Assembly (NCBI RefSeq): GCF_017497975.1
Contig: NZ_JAGDEL010000008.1
Location: forward strand, 124,001-188,000
Source: Metabacillus bambusae
Lineage (GTDB): Bacteria; Bacillota; Bacilli; Bacillales; Bacillaceae
Reading direction: 5' to 3'
Length of the DNA: 64,000 nucleotides
Made by a program: the position numbers and the translations under genes
In this document: positions 42,989 to 52,561 of the stretch, in pieces
How the letters are laid out: every line of letters starts with the position of its first letter
How positions within the stretch are numbered: position 1 is the first letter of the stretch
Notes under the pieces: model-generated
Told to the model about the DNA's origin: nothing
The model's input: only the letters and a program-made list of their open reading frames with translations
Database searches by the model: none

Positions 42989-44749
42989 ATGGGACTAACA
43001 CCATCAACTAAATTTTCAGCAAAAAAAATAAGACAAATGAACAGTACTAATGAAAGATTGCAAACGTTATTGATTATCTTTGTCCTTCTCTCCTTTTTTG
43101 CTGTATTAGTTTTGCCAATTAGTACCTTGTTTTCGCAAACGGTTTTTGATAACAAAGGTGAATTTGTAGGGCTCCATAATTTTATTGAATATTTTCAAAC
43201 AGCATCACTTGTGACATCTTTGCAGCACACTTTATTTATTTCAACAATGACGATGGTAATATCTGTAAGCTTAGCATTTGTGTATGCTTATTCATTAACT
43301 AGAACAGAAATGGCTGGGAAAACAATGTTTAGGTATATTGCTTTACTACCATTGTTTGCCCCAACAATGATGCATGGAATTGCTTTAATGTATCTTTTTG
43401 GGAATCAAGGAATCGTAACAAATGGTTTCTTTGGTTTACTACCAGGCGTTGATATTGAATTATATGGGGCAACAGGCATTATTATGGCGGAAGTGATCTA
43501 TACGTTTCCACAAGCATTTTTAATTCTGTATATTACCCTGCAACAAACGGATAACCGTTTATATGAAGCTGCAAATACTCTCGGAACGAAAATAGCGAAA
43601 CAATTTATTACGATCACGTTGCCAAGTGCAAAATATGGAATTATTAGCACTATGTTTGTTGTTTTTACATTAAGTTTTACCGATTATGGAGCACCTAAAG
43701 TAGTAGGTGGTCAGTACAATGTGCTAGCAACAGATATCTATAAACAAGTAGTAGGTCAACAAAATTTATCGATTGGCGCCACTGTCGGTGTGATTTTAAT
43801 GATTCCAGCACTTTTTGCTTTTTTTGTTGACCAAATTACACAACAAAAGCAATCAGCATATGTCACTGCAAAGTCAACTCCTTATAAAGTGGTAAAAAAT
43901 AAAGGAAGAGATCGAATTGCCTTGCTTTATTGTTTAAGTATTTCAGGCTTTATCTTATTGCTGTTTCTTGCCGTTGCTATCGCAGCTTTTGCGAAAATGT
44001 GGCCGTATAACTTAATTTTCACCCTTGACCATTTCACATTTTCTAGTTTATCAGGTGATGGATTAGTAGCTTACAAAAACAGTTTAATTGCTGCTGCATT
44101 AACAGCAGTGATTGGTACGATTATTACATTTATATTTGCTTATTCGATTGAAAAACTACGCAAGCATGTTGGTTTAAGAAAGATAGGAAACTTGTTATCA
44201 ATTATCCCACTAGCTCTCCCAGGACTAGTAATTGGGATAAGCTATATCTTTTTCTTTAGTAAGCCTGAGCTAACCATAATGGGAATGGCCATTACAAATC
44301 CATTAAATTTCCTATATGGCTCCATCGCCATTATTGTTATCGCGAATATCTTGCATTTCTATTCTGTTGCTTTTGTTACGGCAACGACATCTTTAAAAAA
44401 GTTAGATAAAGAGTTTGAGCTGGTGTCAGAGTCCATGGGTGTTCCTTTTTATAAAACATTTTTTAAAGTGACTGTACCGATGTGTCTCTCTGCGATTTTG
44501 GAGATGGCGATGTTTTTCTTTGTTAATTCAATGGTTACGATTTCTGCAGTTGTATTTTTATACACAGCAGACTTTAAGCTTGCTGCTATTTCAATTGTAA
44601 ACATGGATGACGCAGGAAATTTAGCTTCAGCAGCAGCTATGAGTGTTTTAATTGTTTTAACAAATATAGTAGTTAGAGTACTGTATGAAATTGCTTTAAA
44701 AAGCTTAAGAACAAAAACAGAAAAATTGAAAGTATCTAAAGCAGTATAA
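42989..44749 (+). CDS. 2-Aminoethylphosphonate ABC transporter permease, two domains fused
   Basis: A 586-residue protein joining two BPD permease domains, each with about six helices and its own EAA loop (EAANTLGTKIAKQFITITLP and ELVSESMGVPFYKTFFKVTVP). Most AEP systems have either this fusion or separate PhnU and PhnV. The first half ends at about residue 290, and a linker with basic residues follows. It completes the importer with the two genes before it. Confidence 0.88.
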   Translation: MGLTPSTKFSAKKIRQMNSTNERLQTLLIIFVLLSFFAVLVLPISTLFSQTVFDNKGEFVGLHNFIEYFQTASLVTSLQHTLFISTMTMVISVSLAFVYAYSLTRTEMAGKTMFRYIALLPLFAPTMMHGIALMYLFGNQGIVTNGFFGLLPGVDIELYGATGIIMAEVIYTFPQAFLILYITLQQTDNRLYEAANTLGTKIAKQFITITLPSAKYGIISTMFVVFTLSFTDYGAPKVVGGQYNVLATDIYKQVVGQQNLSIGATVGVILMIPALFAFFVDQITQQKQSAYVTAKSTPYKVVKNKGRDRIALLYCLSISGFILLLFLAVAIAAFAKMWPYNLIFTLDHFTFSSLSGDGLVAYKNSLIAAALTAVIGTIITFIFAYSIEKLRKHVGLRKIGNLLSIIPLALPGLVIGISYIFFFSKPELTIMGMAITNPLNFLYGSIAIIVIANILHFYSVAFVTATTSLKKLDKEFELVSESMGVPFYKTFFKVTVPMCLSAILEMAMFFFVNSMVTISAVVFLYTADFKLAAISIVNMDDAGNLASAAAMSVLIVLTNIVVRVLYEIALKSLRTKTEKLKVSKAV

Positions 44750-44771
44750 TTAACCTGAAAGGATGATTGTA

Positions 44772-45572
44772 ATGAATAAAATTGAAGGAATTATTTTTGA
44801 TTGGGCAGGAACGACTGTTGATTATGGTTGTTTTGCACCATTACATGTATTTCTTGAAGTTTTTGAAGACAAAGGTGTCAAGATCACATTGGATGAGGCG
44901 AGAAAACCAATGGGATTATTAAAGATTGAACATATTCAAGCGATCATGAAGATGCCTCGAGTGAAGCAAGCTTGGGAGAAGGTTTATGGAAATGTGCCAA
45001 CAGAGAATGATGTTAATGAAATGTATCCACTATTCGAGGAAAAGCTTTTTAAAAGCTTAGCCCAATTTACAACACCTATACCTGGTGTATTGCAAGTAAT
45101 TGATCAATTAAGAAGTAATGGACTTAAAATTGGTTCAACAACTGGTTACACAGCAGAAATGATTGAGATTGTTTCTAAAAATGCTGAGAAGGAGGGCTAT
45201 GCTCCAGACGTGATTGCAACATCAGACCTCGTGAAAGAAGGCAGACCTTACCCATGGATGTGTTATTACAATGCAATGATGCTGGGGATTTATCCAATGT
45301 CTAAGCTCGTAAAAGTTGGAGATACAACAACTGATATGTTAGAAGGAAGAAATGCTGGAATGTGGACGGTTGGAGTGATATTAGGCAGTAGTACACTTGG
45401 CTTAACTCAAGAAGAAGTTAATGAAATGGAACGTTCACTATTGAAAGAAAAAATAGAGATTGCAAGAAATGAATTATATGCTGCAGGAGCCCACTATGTG
45501 ATCGACTCAATAAAAGAATTACCACAATTAATAGAAACAATTGAAGAAATAAAAGAGCCTGTGCTTGTTTAA
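44772..45572 (+). CDS. phnX: Phosphonoacetaldehyde hydrolase PhnX
   Basis: A 266-residue HAD-superfamily enzyme that cleaves phosphonoacetaldehyde to acetaldehyde and phosphate. Nucleophile Asp10 lies in GIIFDWAGTTVDYG. Schiff-base Lys51 in RKPMGLLKIEH matches Lys53 of the B. cereus enzyme with the same 2-residue offset as Asp10/Asp12. GDTTTDMLEGRNAGMW gives the Mg site. ATG 44772 has AAAGGATG upstream; the ATG at 44763 lies within that site. Confidence 0.95.
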   Translation: MNKIEGIIFDWAGTTVDYGCFAPLHVFLEVFEDKGVKITLDEARKPMGLLKIEHIQAIMKMPRVKQAWEKVYGNVPTENDVNEMYPLFEEKLFKSLAQFTTPIPGVLQVIDQLRSNGLKIGSTTGYTAEMIEIVSKNAEKEGYAPDVIATSDLVKEGRPYPWMCYYNAMMLGIYPMSKLVKVGDTTTDMLEGRNAGMWTVGVILGSSTLGLTQEEVNEMERSLLKEKIEIARNELYAAGAHYVIDSIKELPQLIETIEEIKEPVLV

Positions 45573-45590
45573 ACAATAGGAGGGACTATC

Positions 45591-46673
45591 ATGAATAATC
45601 CATATTTATTACTAACTCCAGGTCCATTAAGTACATCAGAAACTGTAAGGCTTGCAATGAGAAAAGATTGGTGTACTTGGGATCACGAATACATGCAATT
45701 AGTACAAAAAATCAGACAGCAATTGGTTAATATAGCTACACATCAACGCCACGAATATACGTCTGTATTAATGCAGGGGAGTGGAACGTTTACTGTTGAG
45801 TCAGTAATTGGTTCTGTTATACCAAGGGAATATTCGAAACTTCTCATTGCTACCAATGGTGCATATGGTAATCGGATTGCCCAAATAGCAGGTATTCTCG
45901 GGATTCAAACGGTGATAAGTCGAACAAATGAGAATGAACCGACAAATATTCTTAAAATTGAACAGTACTTACAAACTGATCAAACGATCACACATGTAGT
46001 AGTTGTTCATTGTGAAACAACAACAGGTATACTAAACCCAGTTGAAGAAGTATGTAAACTAGCAAAAACGTATAATAAAAAAACGATTGTTGATGCGATG
46101 AGCAGTTTTGGTGGAATTGAGATTGATGTACATGAATGGAAAATTGATTTTTTAATTAGCAGTGCGAACAAATGTATTCAAGGTGTTCCTGGTTTTGGAT
46201 TCGTTATTGCAAGAATAGAAGAGCTAGAAAAATGTGAAGGAATTTCACACTCCTTATCGTTAGATTTATATGATCAATGGAAAACGATGGAGGAATCACA
46301 TGGGAAGTGGAGATTTACATCACCGACTCATGTGGTAAGAGCCTTTGATCAAGCTTTACTGGAATTAGAAGAGGAGGGTGGAGTAAGAGCAAGACATAGA
46401 AGGTACAGTGAAAATCAATTAACACTTGTTGGAGGGATGAGCAAGATTGGATTTGAGCCTTTTGTTTTAAGAGAATATCAATCACCAATCATTACATCCT
46501 TCCAATTTCCGAATAGAGAATTTGAATTCATTCCTTTTTATCAGCACCTCAAAAAGGAAGGGTTTGTCATTTACCCAGGAAAGGTTTCAGAGGTTTTAAC
46601 CTTCCGTATAGGTACGATTGGGGAAGTGTATAAAAATGATATCGAGCGATTAATACAATCCATTAAAAAATAG
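45591..46673 (+). CDS. phnW: 2-Aminoethylphosphonate-pyruvate transaminase PhnW
   Basis: A 360-residue fold-type I PLP aminotransferase moving the amino group of AEP to pyruvate, giving phosphonoacetaldehyde and alanine. [28 protein letters not shown] is the typical start; the PLP lysine is in [17 protein letters not shown]. It follows phnX by 18 bases with an AGGAGGG ribosome site. Together PhnW and PhnX release phosphate from AEP. Confidence 0.95.
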   Translation: MNNPYLLLTPGPLSTSETVRLAMRKDWCTWDHEYMQLVQKIRQQLVNIATHQRHEYTSVLMQGSGTFTVESVIGSVIPREYSKLLIATNGAYGNRIAQIAGILGIQTVISRTNENEPTNILKIEQYLQTDQTITHVVVVHCETTTGILNPVEEVCKLAKTYNKKTIVDAMSSFGGIEIDVHEWKIDFLISSANKCIQGVPGFGFVIARIEELEKCEGISHSLSLDLYDQWKTMEESHGKWRFTSPTHVVRAFDQALLELEEEGGVRARHRRYSENQLTLVGGMSKIGFEPFVLREYQSPIITSFQFPNREFEFIPFYQHLKKEGFVIYPGKVSEVLTFRIGTIGEVYKNDIERLIQSIKK

Positions 46674-46698
46674 GAACACAAAAAGGAGCGGTTTTAAA

Positions 46699-47880
46699 AT
46701 GAAGGTATTTTGCTTAGGTGGAGCTGGTAAAATTGCACGGGAAGCGGCTCTTGACTTAGTTATGTTTTCAAGCTTTGAACAAATCACTGTTGCAGACTAC
46801 AATGAAGAAGAGGGACATAAAGTTGTAGAGTGGCTGAAAGATCCACGAGTTGACTTTGTAAAAGTAAATGTTCATGACCATCAAGATACGTTAGAAAAAA
46901 TGAAAGGCTATGACATTGTCATGGATGGAACAACAATTACTCTAAATGGAAAAACAACAGCGTGTATAGCAGAAGCTGGCTGCCATGGCATCAATTTAAA
47001 TGGATTTGGTGAGGAAGATGCTTACCACGAAAAATTTGTGATAAACGGAAAAACATGCTTGCCTGGTTTTGGAATGACTCCCGGTTTAACACAGCTAATG
47101 GCCATGCATGCTGCTAATCAGCTAGACTCCGTTGAAAGCGTAAGAGTGAGTCATGGTTCATACCGTCCTATTGCATTCTCTAAATCTATAACGGAAACAA
47201 CTACATATGAATACGATCCTGCTCTACCTGGAAGAGTCGTTTATGAAAATGGGAAATTCGTTCAAGTGCCACCTTTTGCAAGACCAAGAGAAATTGAATT
47301 GCCAGAGCCTTATGGAAAAGGAACACAATATATCATTCCGCATGCAGAGACAAAAACATTGGCAAAAGCTTTAAAGCATAAAGATGTAAAGTTAATTGAA
47401 GTTCGTGGAACATGGCCTGAACAAAATATAAAGCTAGTCCGAGCATTATATGAATATGGAATTTTACGAAATGATAAGATCAATATTAATGGCATTGATA
47501 TTGGTATCATGGATTGTATTTCACAGTATTTATATCAATCAAAAGAAGGTTCAGAAACAGACCTTTATGGCTATGCCCTTCACATTGAAGTGATTGGTGA
47601 AAGAGATGGTCAGAAAGCCAAGTATGTTCTAACTCATACACATCCTAAATCAGATGGCTCTGCCCGAGGGTGGGAAGGCTTACGCGCATATACACGAAAT
47701 GTGGCGATTCCATTTGCAATTGCTACAGAAATGATCGCAAAGAACCATGTAGAGAAAATAGGAATCATCACTCCAGAAGAAGCGTTTAAAGAACCAGAAG
47801 GCTTTTTTAAAGAACTGGAAAAGCGTGGTATACTTGTACATGAGAAAATTGACATGTTACATGCACCCACTACAGTCTAA
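46699..47880 (+). CDS. Saccharopine-dehydrogenase-like oxidoreductase of unknown role
   Basis: A 393-residue protein: Rossmann start VFCLGGAGKIAREAALDL, MDGTTITLNGKTTACIAEAGCHGINLN, LPGFGMTPGLTQLMAMHAANQL and a C-terminal substrate domain, all of the saccharopine-dehydrogenase/carboxynorspermidine-dehydrogenase superfamily. It sits within the AEP operon 25 bases after phnW, with GGAGCGG upstream. Family members form or break secondary amines between an amino acid and an oxo acid. Freeing AEP from an N-linked conjugate, or a side reaction on phosphonoacetaldehyde, are possible. No such role is known to me, and lysine biosynthesis is unlikely given the location. Confidence 0.8.
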   Translation: MKVFCLGGAGKIAREAALDLVMFSSFEQITVADYNEEEGHKVVEWLKDPRVDFVKVNVHDHQDTLEKMKGYDIVMDGTTITLNGKTTACIAEAGCHGINLNGFGEEDAYHEKFVINGKTCLPGFGMTPGLTQLMAMHAANQLDSVESVRVSHGSYRPIAFSKSITETTTYEYDPALPGRVVYENGKFVQVPPFARPREIELPEPYGKGTQYIIPHAETKTLAKALKHKDVKLIEVRGTWPEQNIKLVRALYEYGILRNDKININGIDIGIMDCISQYLYQSKEGSETDLYGYALHIEVIGERDGQKAKYVLTHTHPKSDGSARGWEGLRAYTRNVAIPFAIATEMIAKNHVEKIGIITPEEAFKEPEGFFKELEKRGILVHEKIDMLHAPTTV

Positions 47881-47903
47881 CAATTGTCATTAGGGGGATT
47901 GTG

Positions 47904-48686
47904 ATGTCTTTACTAGCAGAAGAGAGAAAAAAGATAATCATGGATTTACTTGAAGAAAATGAACAGGTAAAAGTAGCTGATTTAGCTATACAATTTCATG
48001 TTTCAACCGAAACAATCCGCCGAGATTTGGAAGAGCTAGAGTCTGAAAATAAGTTAAAAAAAGTTTATGGTGGAGCTGTGAAAATATCTAGAGAAAATGA
48101 AGAACCATCTTTATTTGAGCGAGAAATATTACGCGTTGAAGAAAAAAAGAGGATTGCACGTAAGGCTTTAGAATTTATCGAAGACGGTGACGTAATCGTT
48201 ATCGATGAAGGAACAACCACCTACCAAATGGTTAATGGACTTTGTGATAAAAAAGGCATTACAGTCATAACGAATTCTTTTCCAGTCTCTTCTTTACTGA
48301 TCTCACATGCAAATAAACAAATGTTTGATGGGGAGCTAATCTTCATTGGTGGAAAAGTACAATTCGACCATTACCGTTCATCAAGCTCTTTATCTGAAAA
48401 AATAGCAAAGGAATTTTTCCCGGATAAAGTGTTCATTTCGGCAGATGGACTAATACCAGATAAAGGTGTTATGAGTTATGACATAGAAAAAACACAGCTC
48501 TCAAAAATCTATTTAGAAAATGCGACAAAGAGTTTCTTATTGTTAGATCATTCAAAAATAGGGATAAAAGCAAGCTATCGTCTAGCCAGTCTAAAGGATA
48601 TTGATTATATAATGAGTGATGTTCCAATTCCTAAAGATTGGAAAAATGAAGAAATCGACAGAAACAAATGGATTTCGTGTAAGTGA
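47904..48686 (+). CDS. DeoR-family transcriptional regulator
   Basis: A 260-residue DeoR/GlpR-type protein: N-terminal HTH (EERKKIIMDLLEENEQVKVADLAIQF, STETIRRDLEELE) and a sugar-phosphate-binding-like C-terminal domain (DGDVIVIDEGTTTYQM, ADGLIPDKGV). It closes the phosphonate operon, so it is the likely local regulator. The ligand may be a phosphonate or phosphorylated intermediate. ATG 47904 follows AGGGGG; GTG 47901 is possible. Confidence 0.85.
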   Translation: MSLLAEERKKIIMDLLEENEQVKVADLAIQFHVSTETIRRDLEELESENKLKKVYGGAVKISRENEEPSLFEREILRVEEKKRIARKALEFIEDGDVIVIDEGTTTYQMVNGLCDKKGITVITNSFPVSSLLISHANKQMFDGELIFIGGKVQFDHYRSSSSLSEKIAKEFFPDKVFISADGLIPDKGVMSYDIEKTQLSKIYLENATKSFLLLDHSKIGIKASYRLASLKDIDYIMSDVPIPKDWKNEEIDRNKWISCK

Positions 48687-48820
48687 AGTGAATAGCTTGT
48701 AGAATATATTTAAATGACGAAGATGTAGTTGTAATAGAAGTTAACCAACCGTAATGAATAGGATTTTTAGGGCAGTCTACCATTAAATGGGATGCTGCCC
48801 TCATTTTGCTTACGAACAGA

Positions 48821-49042
48821 TTAAGACGTTTTTTTTTCGTTCTCACCAATATGGATTAACGAATTTCTTTTAATCCAGTATTGGAAGCTATCTAGTGGAA
48901 ATATTCCTCTGCGTTTAGAATTGTTCATTTGGATTACTACACTACCTTCTGTTACTTCTAAAATCTTTAATTTGTCCGAATTGCTAATGTTAGGGATAAA
49001 ACTGCCTTTCAGTTCAAACTCCATATTGTTGTATAAATCCAT
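48821..49042 (-). CDS. Small hypothetical protein
   Basis: A 73-residue protein (MDLYNNMEFELKGSFIPN start) with no signal or membrane segment and a beta-rich, mixed-charge composition, ending in NEKKTS. ATG 49042 has GGAGG 9 bases upstream; the frame continues upstream to 49075 but lacks a ribosome site there. I do not recognise the family. Confidence 0.65.
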   Translation of the reverse strand: MDLYNNMEFELKGSFIPNISNSDKLKILEVTEGSVVIQMNNSKRRGIFPLDSFQYWIKRNSLIHIGENEKKTS

Positions 49043-49135
49043 TCTAGAAAACCTCCAATAATTAATATTTATCATTAAATTTCCCTGAATTTCATTTATT
49101 ATCCATTTTCGTTATTTGATTTATCCGATTTTTAA

Positions 49136-49252
49136 CAGGCAGTAAAAAATCCACCACAAGATGCTATAGAAGGAATTAAGATCGGTGGTGAAAATACCCG
49201 TAAAGATTCAATAGGTTTCGGTTTATATCAAAAGGAATATAAAAACCATTAG
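49136..49252 (+). pseudogene. Probable gene remnant
   Basis: After a stop at 49133 a 38-residue frame with normal protein composition (AVKNPPQDAIEGIKIGGENT, then DSIGFGLYQKEYKNH) runs to TAG without a start codon or ribosome site. It looks like the 3' end of a deleted gene. The rest of 49043-49529 holds nothing recognised beyond an AGGAGG followed by a 19-codon TTG-started frame near 49338. Confidence 0.4.
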
Positions 49253-49529
49253 CGAATAAATAGATAGCCATACTTAAGAAAAATGTGACGTTTTTTTCAA
49301 CTTCTAAATCTAAAGAAAGGTAGGAGGATTAAACCATTGTTAATAGTTAATAGAGCTTATTTAGATAATGCGTTAAAGAGCATATTTAATCATGGGGTGT
49401 AGAATTGACGAAAGCTCCTTGTTTAATCTTGATTGAATAATTGTAAAAAATGCTGCTCCATTCGTAGTGGTGGTTTTTATTTGATAAAATGTGTATATTG
49501 AATCGCTTCACTAAGAAAGGGGTACATCT

Positions 49530-50573
49530 ATGACAACTAATAATGAAACAGTCCAACTAATCAAACAACTAGTGGAAATACCGAGTCCATCAGGTAATAC
49601 GAATCAAGTGATCACATTCGTGGAGCACTATTTGAAAAGTTTTCATGTTGAAATGAATCGAAATAAAAAGGGGGGCTTAGTTGTAACGATTCCTGGTAGC
49701 AATAAAGAGCAGCATCGAATGCTAACTGCCCATGTTGATACATTAGGAGCAATAGTAAAAGACATTAAATCAAGCGGACGTTTAATGATTGATTTAATTG
49801 GTGGCTTTAACTACAACTCTATTGAAGGTGAATATTGTAAAATTGAGACAGCAAGTGGCAAAGTCTATACAGGTACAATCCTTATGCATCAAACCTCAGT
49901 ACATGTTTATAAGGAAGCAGGAAAACTAGAGAGGAATCAAAAAAATATTGAAGTAAGAATTGATGAAAAAGTACATAATGCAGAGGATACACGTCTACTT
50001 GGTATAGAGGTTGGCGATTTGATTTCGTTCAATCCAAGAGTTGAAATCACAGATAGTGGTTTTATTAAGTCACGTCATTTAGATGATAAGGCAAGTGTGG
50101 CGTTGTTGCTCCAGCTTATAAAGCGGATTTCAGATGAAAAAATCAAACTTCCATATACAACCCATTTTCTAATTTCAAACAATGAAGAAATTGGATATGG
50201 TGGGAACTCAAATATTCCTTCTGAAACAGTTGAGTATTTAGCTGTTGATATGGGTGCAATTGGTGATGGTCAAGAAACAGATGAATACACTGTTTCAATT
50301 TGTGCGAAGGATGCAAGTGGTCCTTATCATTATGGATTTAGGAAAAAATTAGTGGAGATCGCAAAGCAAAACAACATCGAATATAAAGTAGATATTTATC
50401 CATATTACGGATCTGATGCATCTGCAGCCATTCGTGCAGGACATGATATTGTTCACGGATTAATCGGTCCTGGAATTGATGCTTCACACGCATTTGAGCG
50501 AACACATTTATCATCATTAGAAAATACTGCAAGCTTGCTGTATTATTATGTGCAATCGAAAATGACATTCTAA
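49530..50573 (+). CDS. M42-family metallopeptidase (YhfE-like)
   Basis: A 347-residue aminopeptidase of the M42 (PepA/FrvX) family, close in length to B. subtilis YhfE. Metal-site segments are visible: LTAHVDTLGAIV (His and Asp), RHLDDKASVA (bridging Asp), SNNEEIGYGG (Glu-Glu), AVDMGAIG (Asp), and the C-terminal GPGIDASHAFERTH (His). AAAGGGG precedes the ATG. It is cytoplasmic and probably acts on short peptides. Confidence 0.9.
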   Translation: MTTNNETVQLIKQLVEIPSPSGNTNQVITFVEHYLKSFHVEMNRNKKGGLVVTIPGSNKEQHRMLTAHVDTLGAIVKDIKSSGRLMIDLIGGFNYNSIEGEYCKIETASGKVYTGTILMHQTSVHVYKEAGKLERNQKNIEVRIDEKVHNAEDTRLLGIEVGDLISFNPRVEITDSGFIKSRHLDDKASVALLLQLIKRISDEKIKLPYTTHFLISNNEEIGYGGNSNIPSETVEYLAVDMGAIGDGQETDEYTVSICAKDASGPYHYGFRKKLVEIAKQNNIEYKVDIYPYYGSDASAAIRAGHDIVHGLIGPGIDASHAFERTHLSSLENTASLLYYYVQSKMTF

Positions 50574-50584
50574 CGTTAGATGAT

Positions 50585-50613
50585 AAAAAAGGCTGGCTCA
50601 ATATGGGCCAACC
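50585..50613. terminator. Shared terminator of the M42 and small membrane-protein genes
   Basis: A GGCTGGCTC / GGGCCAACC hairpin with A-run before (T-run on the minus strand), imperfect with G-U pairs. It is better on the minus strand, where TTTTTT follows. Confidence 0.6.
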
Positions 50614-50618
50614 TCTCA

Positions 50619-50786
50619 TTATGATCGATTGATTAACTTATATGTAAGAAATGTACCTCCAAGAAGGAGAGCGGATAACAGTAAAACAAAACCAAGACCA
50701 ACATCATCAGCAATTGTTAGTAAATAAATGATAAGGGCTATATCTGTAATAATCGATCCGATGAAAAGTACTTTAGGTGAGCGCAT
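50619..50786 (-). CDS. 55-residue two-helix membrane protein
   Basis: On the minus strand an ATG with AAAGGAG 6 bases upstream opens a 55-residue frame: MRSPKVLFIGSIITDIALII, then LLTIADDVGLGFVLLLSALL and TYKLINRS. Two hydrophobic helices flank an Asp-Asp turn. It ends by a terminator. I do not recognise the family, but the start signal, composition and terminator support a real gene. Confidence 0.72.
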   Translation of the reverse strand: MRSPKVLFIGSIITDIALIIYLLTIADDVGLGFVLLLSALLLGGTFLTYKLINRS

Positions 50787-50837
50787 AATGTTCTCCTTTC
50801 AAAATAATCATGAATATTTTACTTGCTTAATAATAAT

Positions 50838-50866
50838 AAAAACGAGGGTTAAGCCCCTCGTTTTAT
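50838..50866 (-). terminator. Terminator of the YxcD-type gene pair
   Basis: CGAGGG and CCCTCG form the stem; on the minus strand TTTTTATT follows. It overlaps the stop codon of the YxcD-like gene. Confidence 0.8.
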
Positions 50867-51153
50867 TCTACATAAGCGATTACACCTTCATCCTCATCAA
50901 GAACAAGCTCAAGAGCAGCTGAAAAAGGATCAATTTTCAATTCGGTTTCAAGCCAGAAGCGAATTGCCTCAATAATATTAGCTGTAATTAATATTTGCTT
51001 GCGGTCATTTACGTAAGCTTCAGCAGAAAATCCATAATCATCATCATACAATAATTCAATATCTACCTCTTGAGGTTTAATTTGTCTTTTGTACGAAATG
51101 TGTAAACAAAGAGCATTAACGATATCTTGTTCAGAAACCTTTATTTTCCCCAT
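50863..51153 (-). CDS. YxcD/DUF2653-family protein
   Basis: A 96-residue acidic cytoplasmic protein (KVSEQDIVNALCLHISYKRQ, EVDIELLYDDDYGFSAEAYV) with the composition and length of the DUF2653 family. Its start overlaps the end of the upstream gene by 13 bases, so the two are translationally linked. No function is known to me. Confidence 0.8.
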   Translation of the reverse strand: MGKIKVSEQDIVNALCLHISYKRQIKPQEVDIELLYDDDYGFSAEAYVNDRKQILITANIIEAIRFWLETELKIDPFSAALELVLDEDEGVIAYVE

Positions 51154-51578
51154 ACTGTGTCATCCTCAGATTTACGTTTCTTTTTGAATAAAGTAAATAA
51201 TTTGCGAATGATAAAGATAACAGCAATGATGGCTAATCCATTGATAAATAAACCAATGATCGAACCTAAAATGCCTAGATTACTAAGCAATCCACCTAGT
51301 AATAAACCAGCTAGTCCACCTAAAAATAATCCCTTCATAATGCCGCCCATTTTTGGTTTCGCTGTAGTGCTGTTTTTTGTCGTTGTAGACGACTTTTGCT
51401 GTGTATCGTCTTTTTTAAACAGTGACGGGCTATTATTTGTATTGGAGTTAAAGGATTTTTTACCAGATTTATAACCTTTCGCACTTACTGTTGTCAATTG
51501 ATCGCCAAGCATGAAACCACCAACTGGAGTGAAAAGTAATGTAAGTACAAGCATTGCAGAAAATAGTTTTTTGAACAT
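51141..51578 (-). CDS. Secreted or membrane protein with Gly-rich helices
   Basis: A 145-residue protein with a signal-like N-terminus (MFKKLFSAMLVLTLLFTPVG), a Ser/Thr/Asn/Lys-rich low-complexity stretch (about residues 35-80), a Gly/Leu-rich hydrophobic region (GLFLGGLAGLLLGGLLSNLG) and a second helix (IIGLFINGLAIIAVIFIIRK). It resembles the membrane part of Tim44-like bacterial proteins. ATG 51578 has TAGGAGG 9 bases upstream; a longer frame to 51608 includes the ribosome site and is unlikely. Confidence 0.7.
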   Translation of the reverse strand: MFKKLFSAMLVLTLLFTPVGGFMLGDQLTTVSAKGYKSGKKSFNSNTNNSPSLFKKDDTQQKSSTTTKNSTTAKPKMGGIMKGLFLGGLAGLLLGGLLSNLGILGSIIGLFINGLAIIAVIFIIRKLFTLFKKKRKSEDDTVWGK

Positions 51579-51780
51579 GGTGTGTTTCCTCCTACAGTTT
51601 AATGTCATCCATAGAGTTTGAATCTACCTCCATCCATGACAAATAGTAATACGTATTAGAAAAGAAAAAGGTTCCATAATTTTTTTCTTTTCTTAATTGT
51701 AATGGATTAATTGAATTTACACAAAAAATAGATCATTTTGAATCAGTTAAAGTTTTAACTGATTCAAAATGATCTATTTG

Positions 51781-52302
51781 CTATTCGTTACATACCCATT
51801 TTATTTCACCAGATTTGTCCTCATAATCTATGTCCACCTGGAAATCATGTTTTTCGTAGAAATGAATGAGGCGATCTACATGATCCCAATCTCTTTCAGC
51901 AATGTCACCGGTTATTTCAGGGATGTTTTGTTCGATTGCTAGCTCTTTTAAATAATCCATACAAATGGAGCCATAGCCTCTATTTTCTGGGCCTTTTATA
52001 TCTCCAATATGGATTTTTTGTTCGTTAGCATAAGTTGCCTGAATGGAGAAATCCCATTGGCCATTATAGGAGGTTTCACAATCACATAACATGATTTTAC
52101 ACGATTGACTGTCTTCTGGTGTGTAAACAATAACGAGTTTATCTTCCTTTGCTTGGTCGACACCAAGTACCTTACTTTTTTTAGCAATTTCCTTTAGATT
52201 ATCCTGCATGCGAAAGACCTGGAATTCTAAATCCTCTAACTCTTCCTTTAAATCCTCAGGGTCATTTGTACGAGTGTCTTCATCAAGTAATTTACTAAAC
52301 AT
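51781..52302 (-). CDS. GNAT-like acetyltransferase domain protein
   Basis: A 173-residue protein: N-terminal coiled coil (residues about 15-45: EDLKEELEDLEFQVFRMQDN) and a C-terminal GNAT-like fold with KGPENRGYGSICMDYLKELA as acetyl-CoA loop and IHFYEKHDFQVDIDY as the last strand. The substrate is unknown. AAAGGAGC precedes the ATG. Confidence 0.72.
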   Translation of the reverse strand: MFSKLLDEDTRTNDPEDLKEELEDLEFQVFRMQDNLKEIAKKSKVLGVDQAKEDKLVIVYTPEDSQSCKIMLCDCETSYNGQWDFSIQATYANEQKIHIGDIKGPENRGYGSICMDYLKELAIEQNIPEITGDIAERDWDHVDRLIHFYEKHDFQVDIDYEDKSGEIKWVCNE

Positions 52303-52497
52303 GTTGTGCTCCTTTCTTAGTTGTTGTCCATCTATAAATAATAGATTCTTGTATTCTCATCCTATACTCATAAATGAAAGAAATGTTTTTTTACAACAAA
52401 CAGTGAAATATTATAGATGTTTTCTGAGAATTTTTCAATAGATTAATTGAAAATACCTATTGGAAATACTAGGAAGTTACTTGACATTATCAAAATG

Positions 52498-52522
52498 GTT
52501 TACAATCTGAAAAATCGGGAAA
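52498..52522 (+). promoter_or_regulatory. sigma-B-type promoter
   Basis: GTTTAC and GGGAAA are separated by 13 bases, close to the sigma-B pattern GTTTAA-N12-14-GGGWAW. It lies 40 bases before the YtxH-like gene. Confidence 0.55.
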
Positions 52523-52561
52523 TAAACCGATAACAAAGTTATAAATAAAGGAGGAATATTC

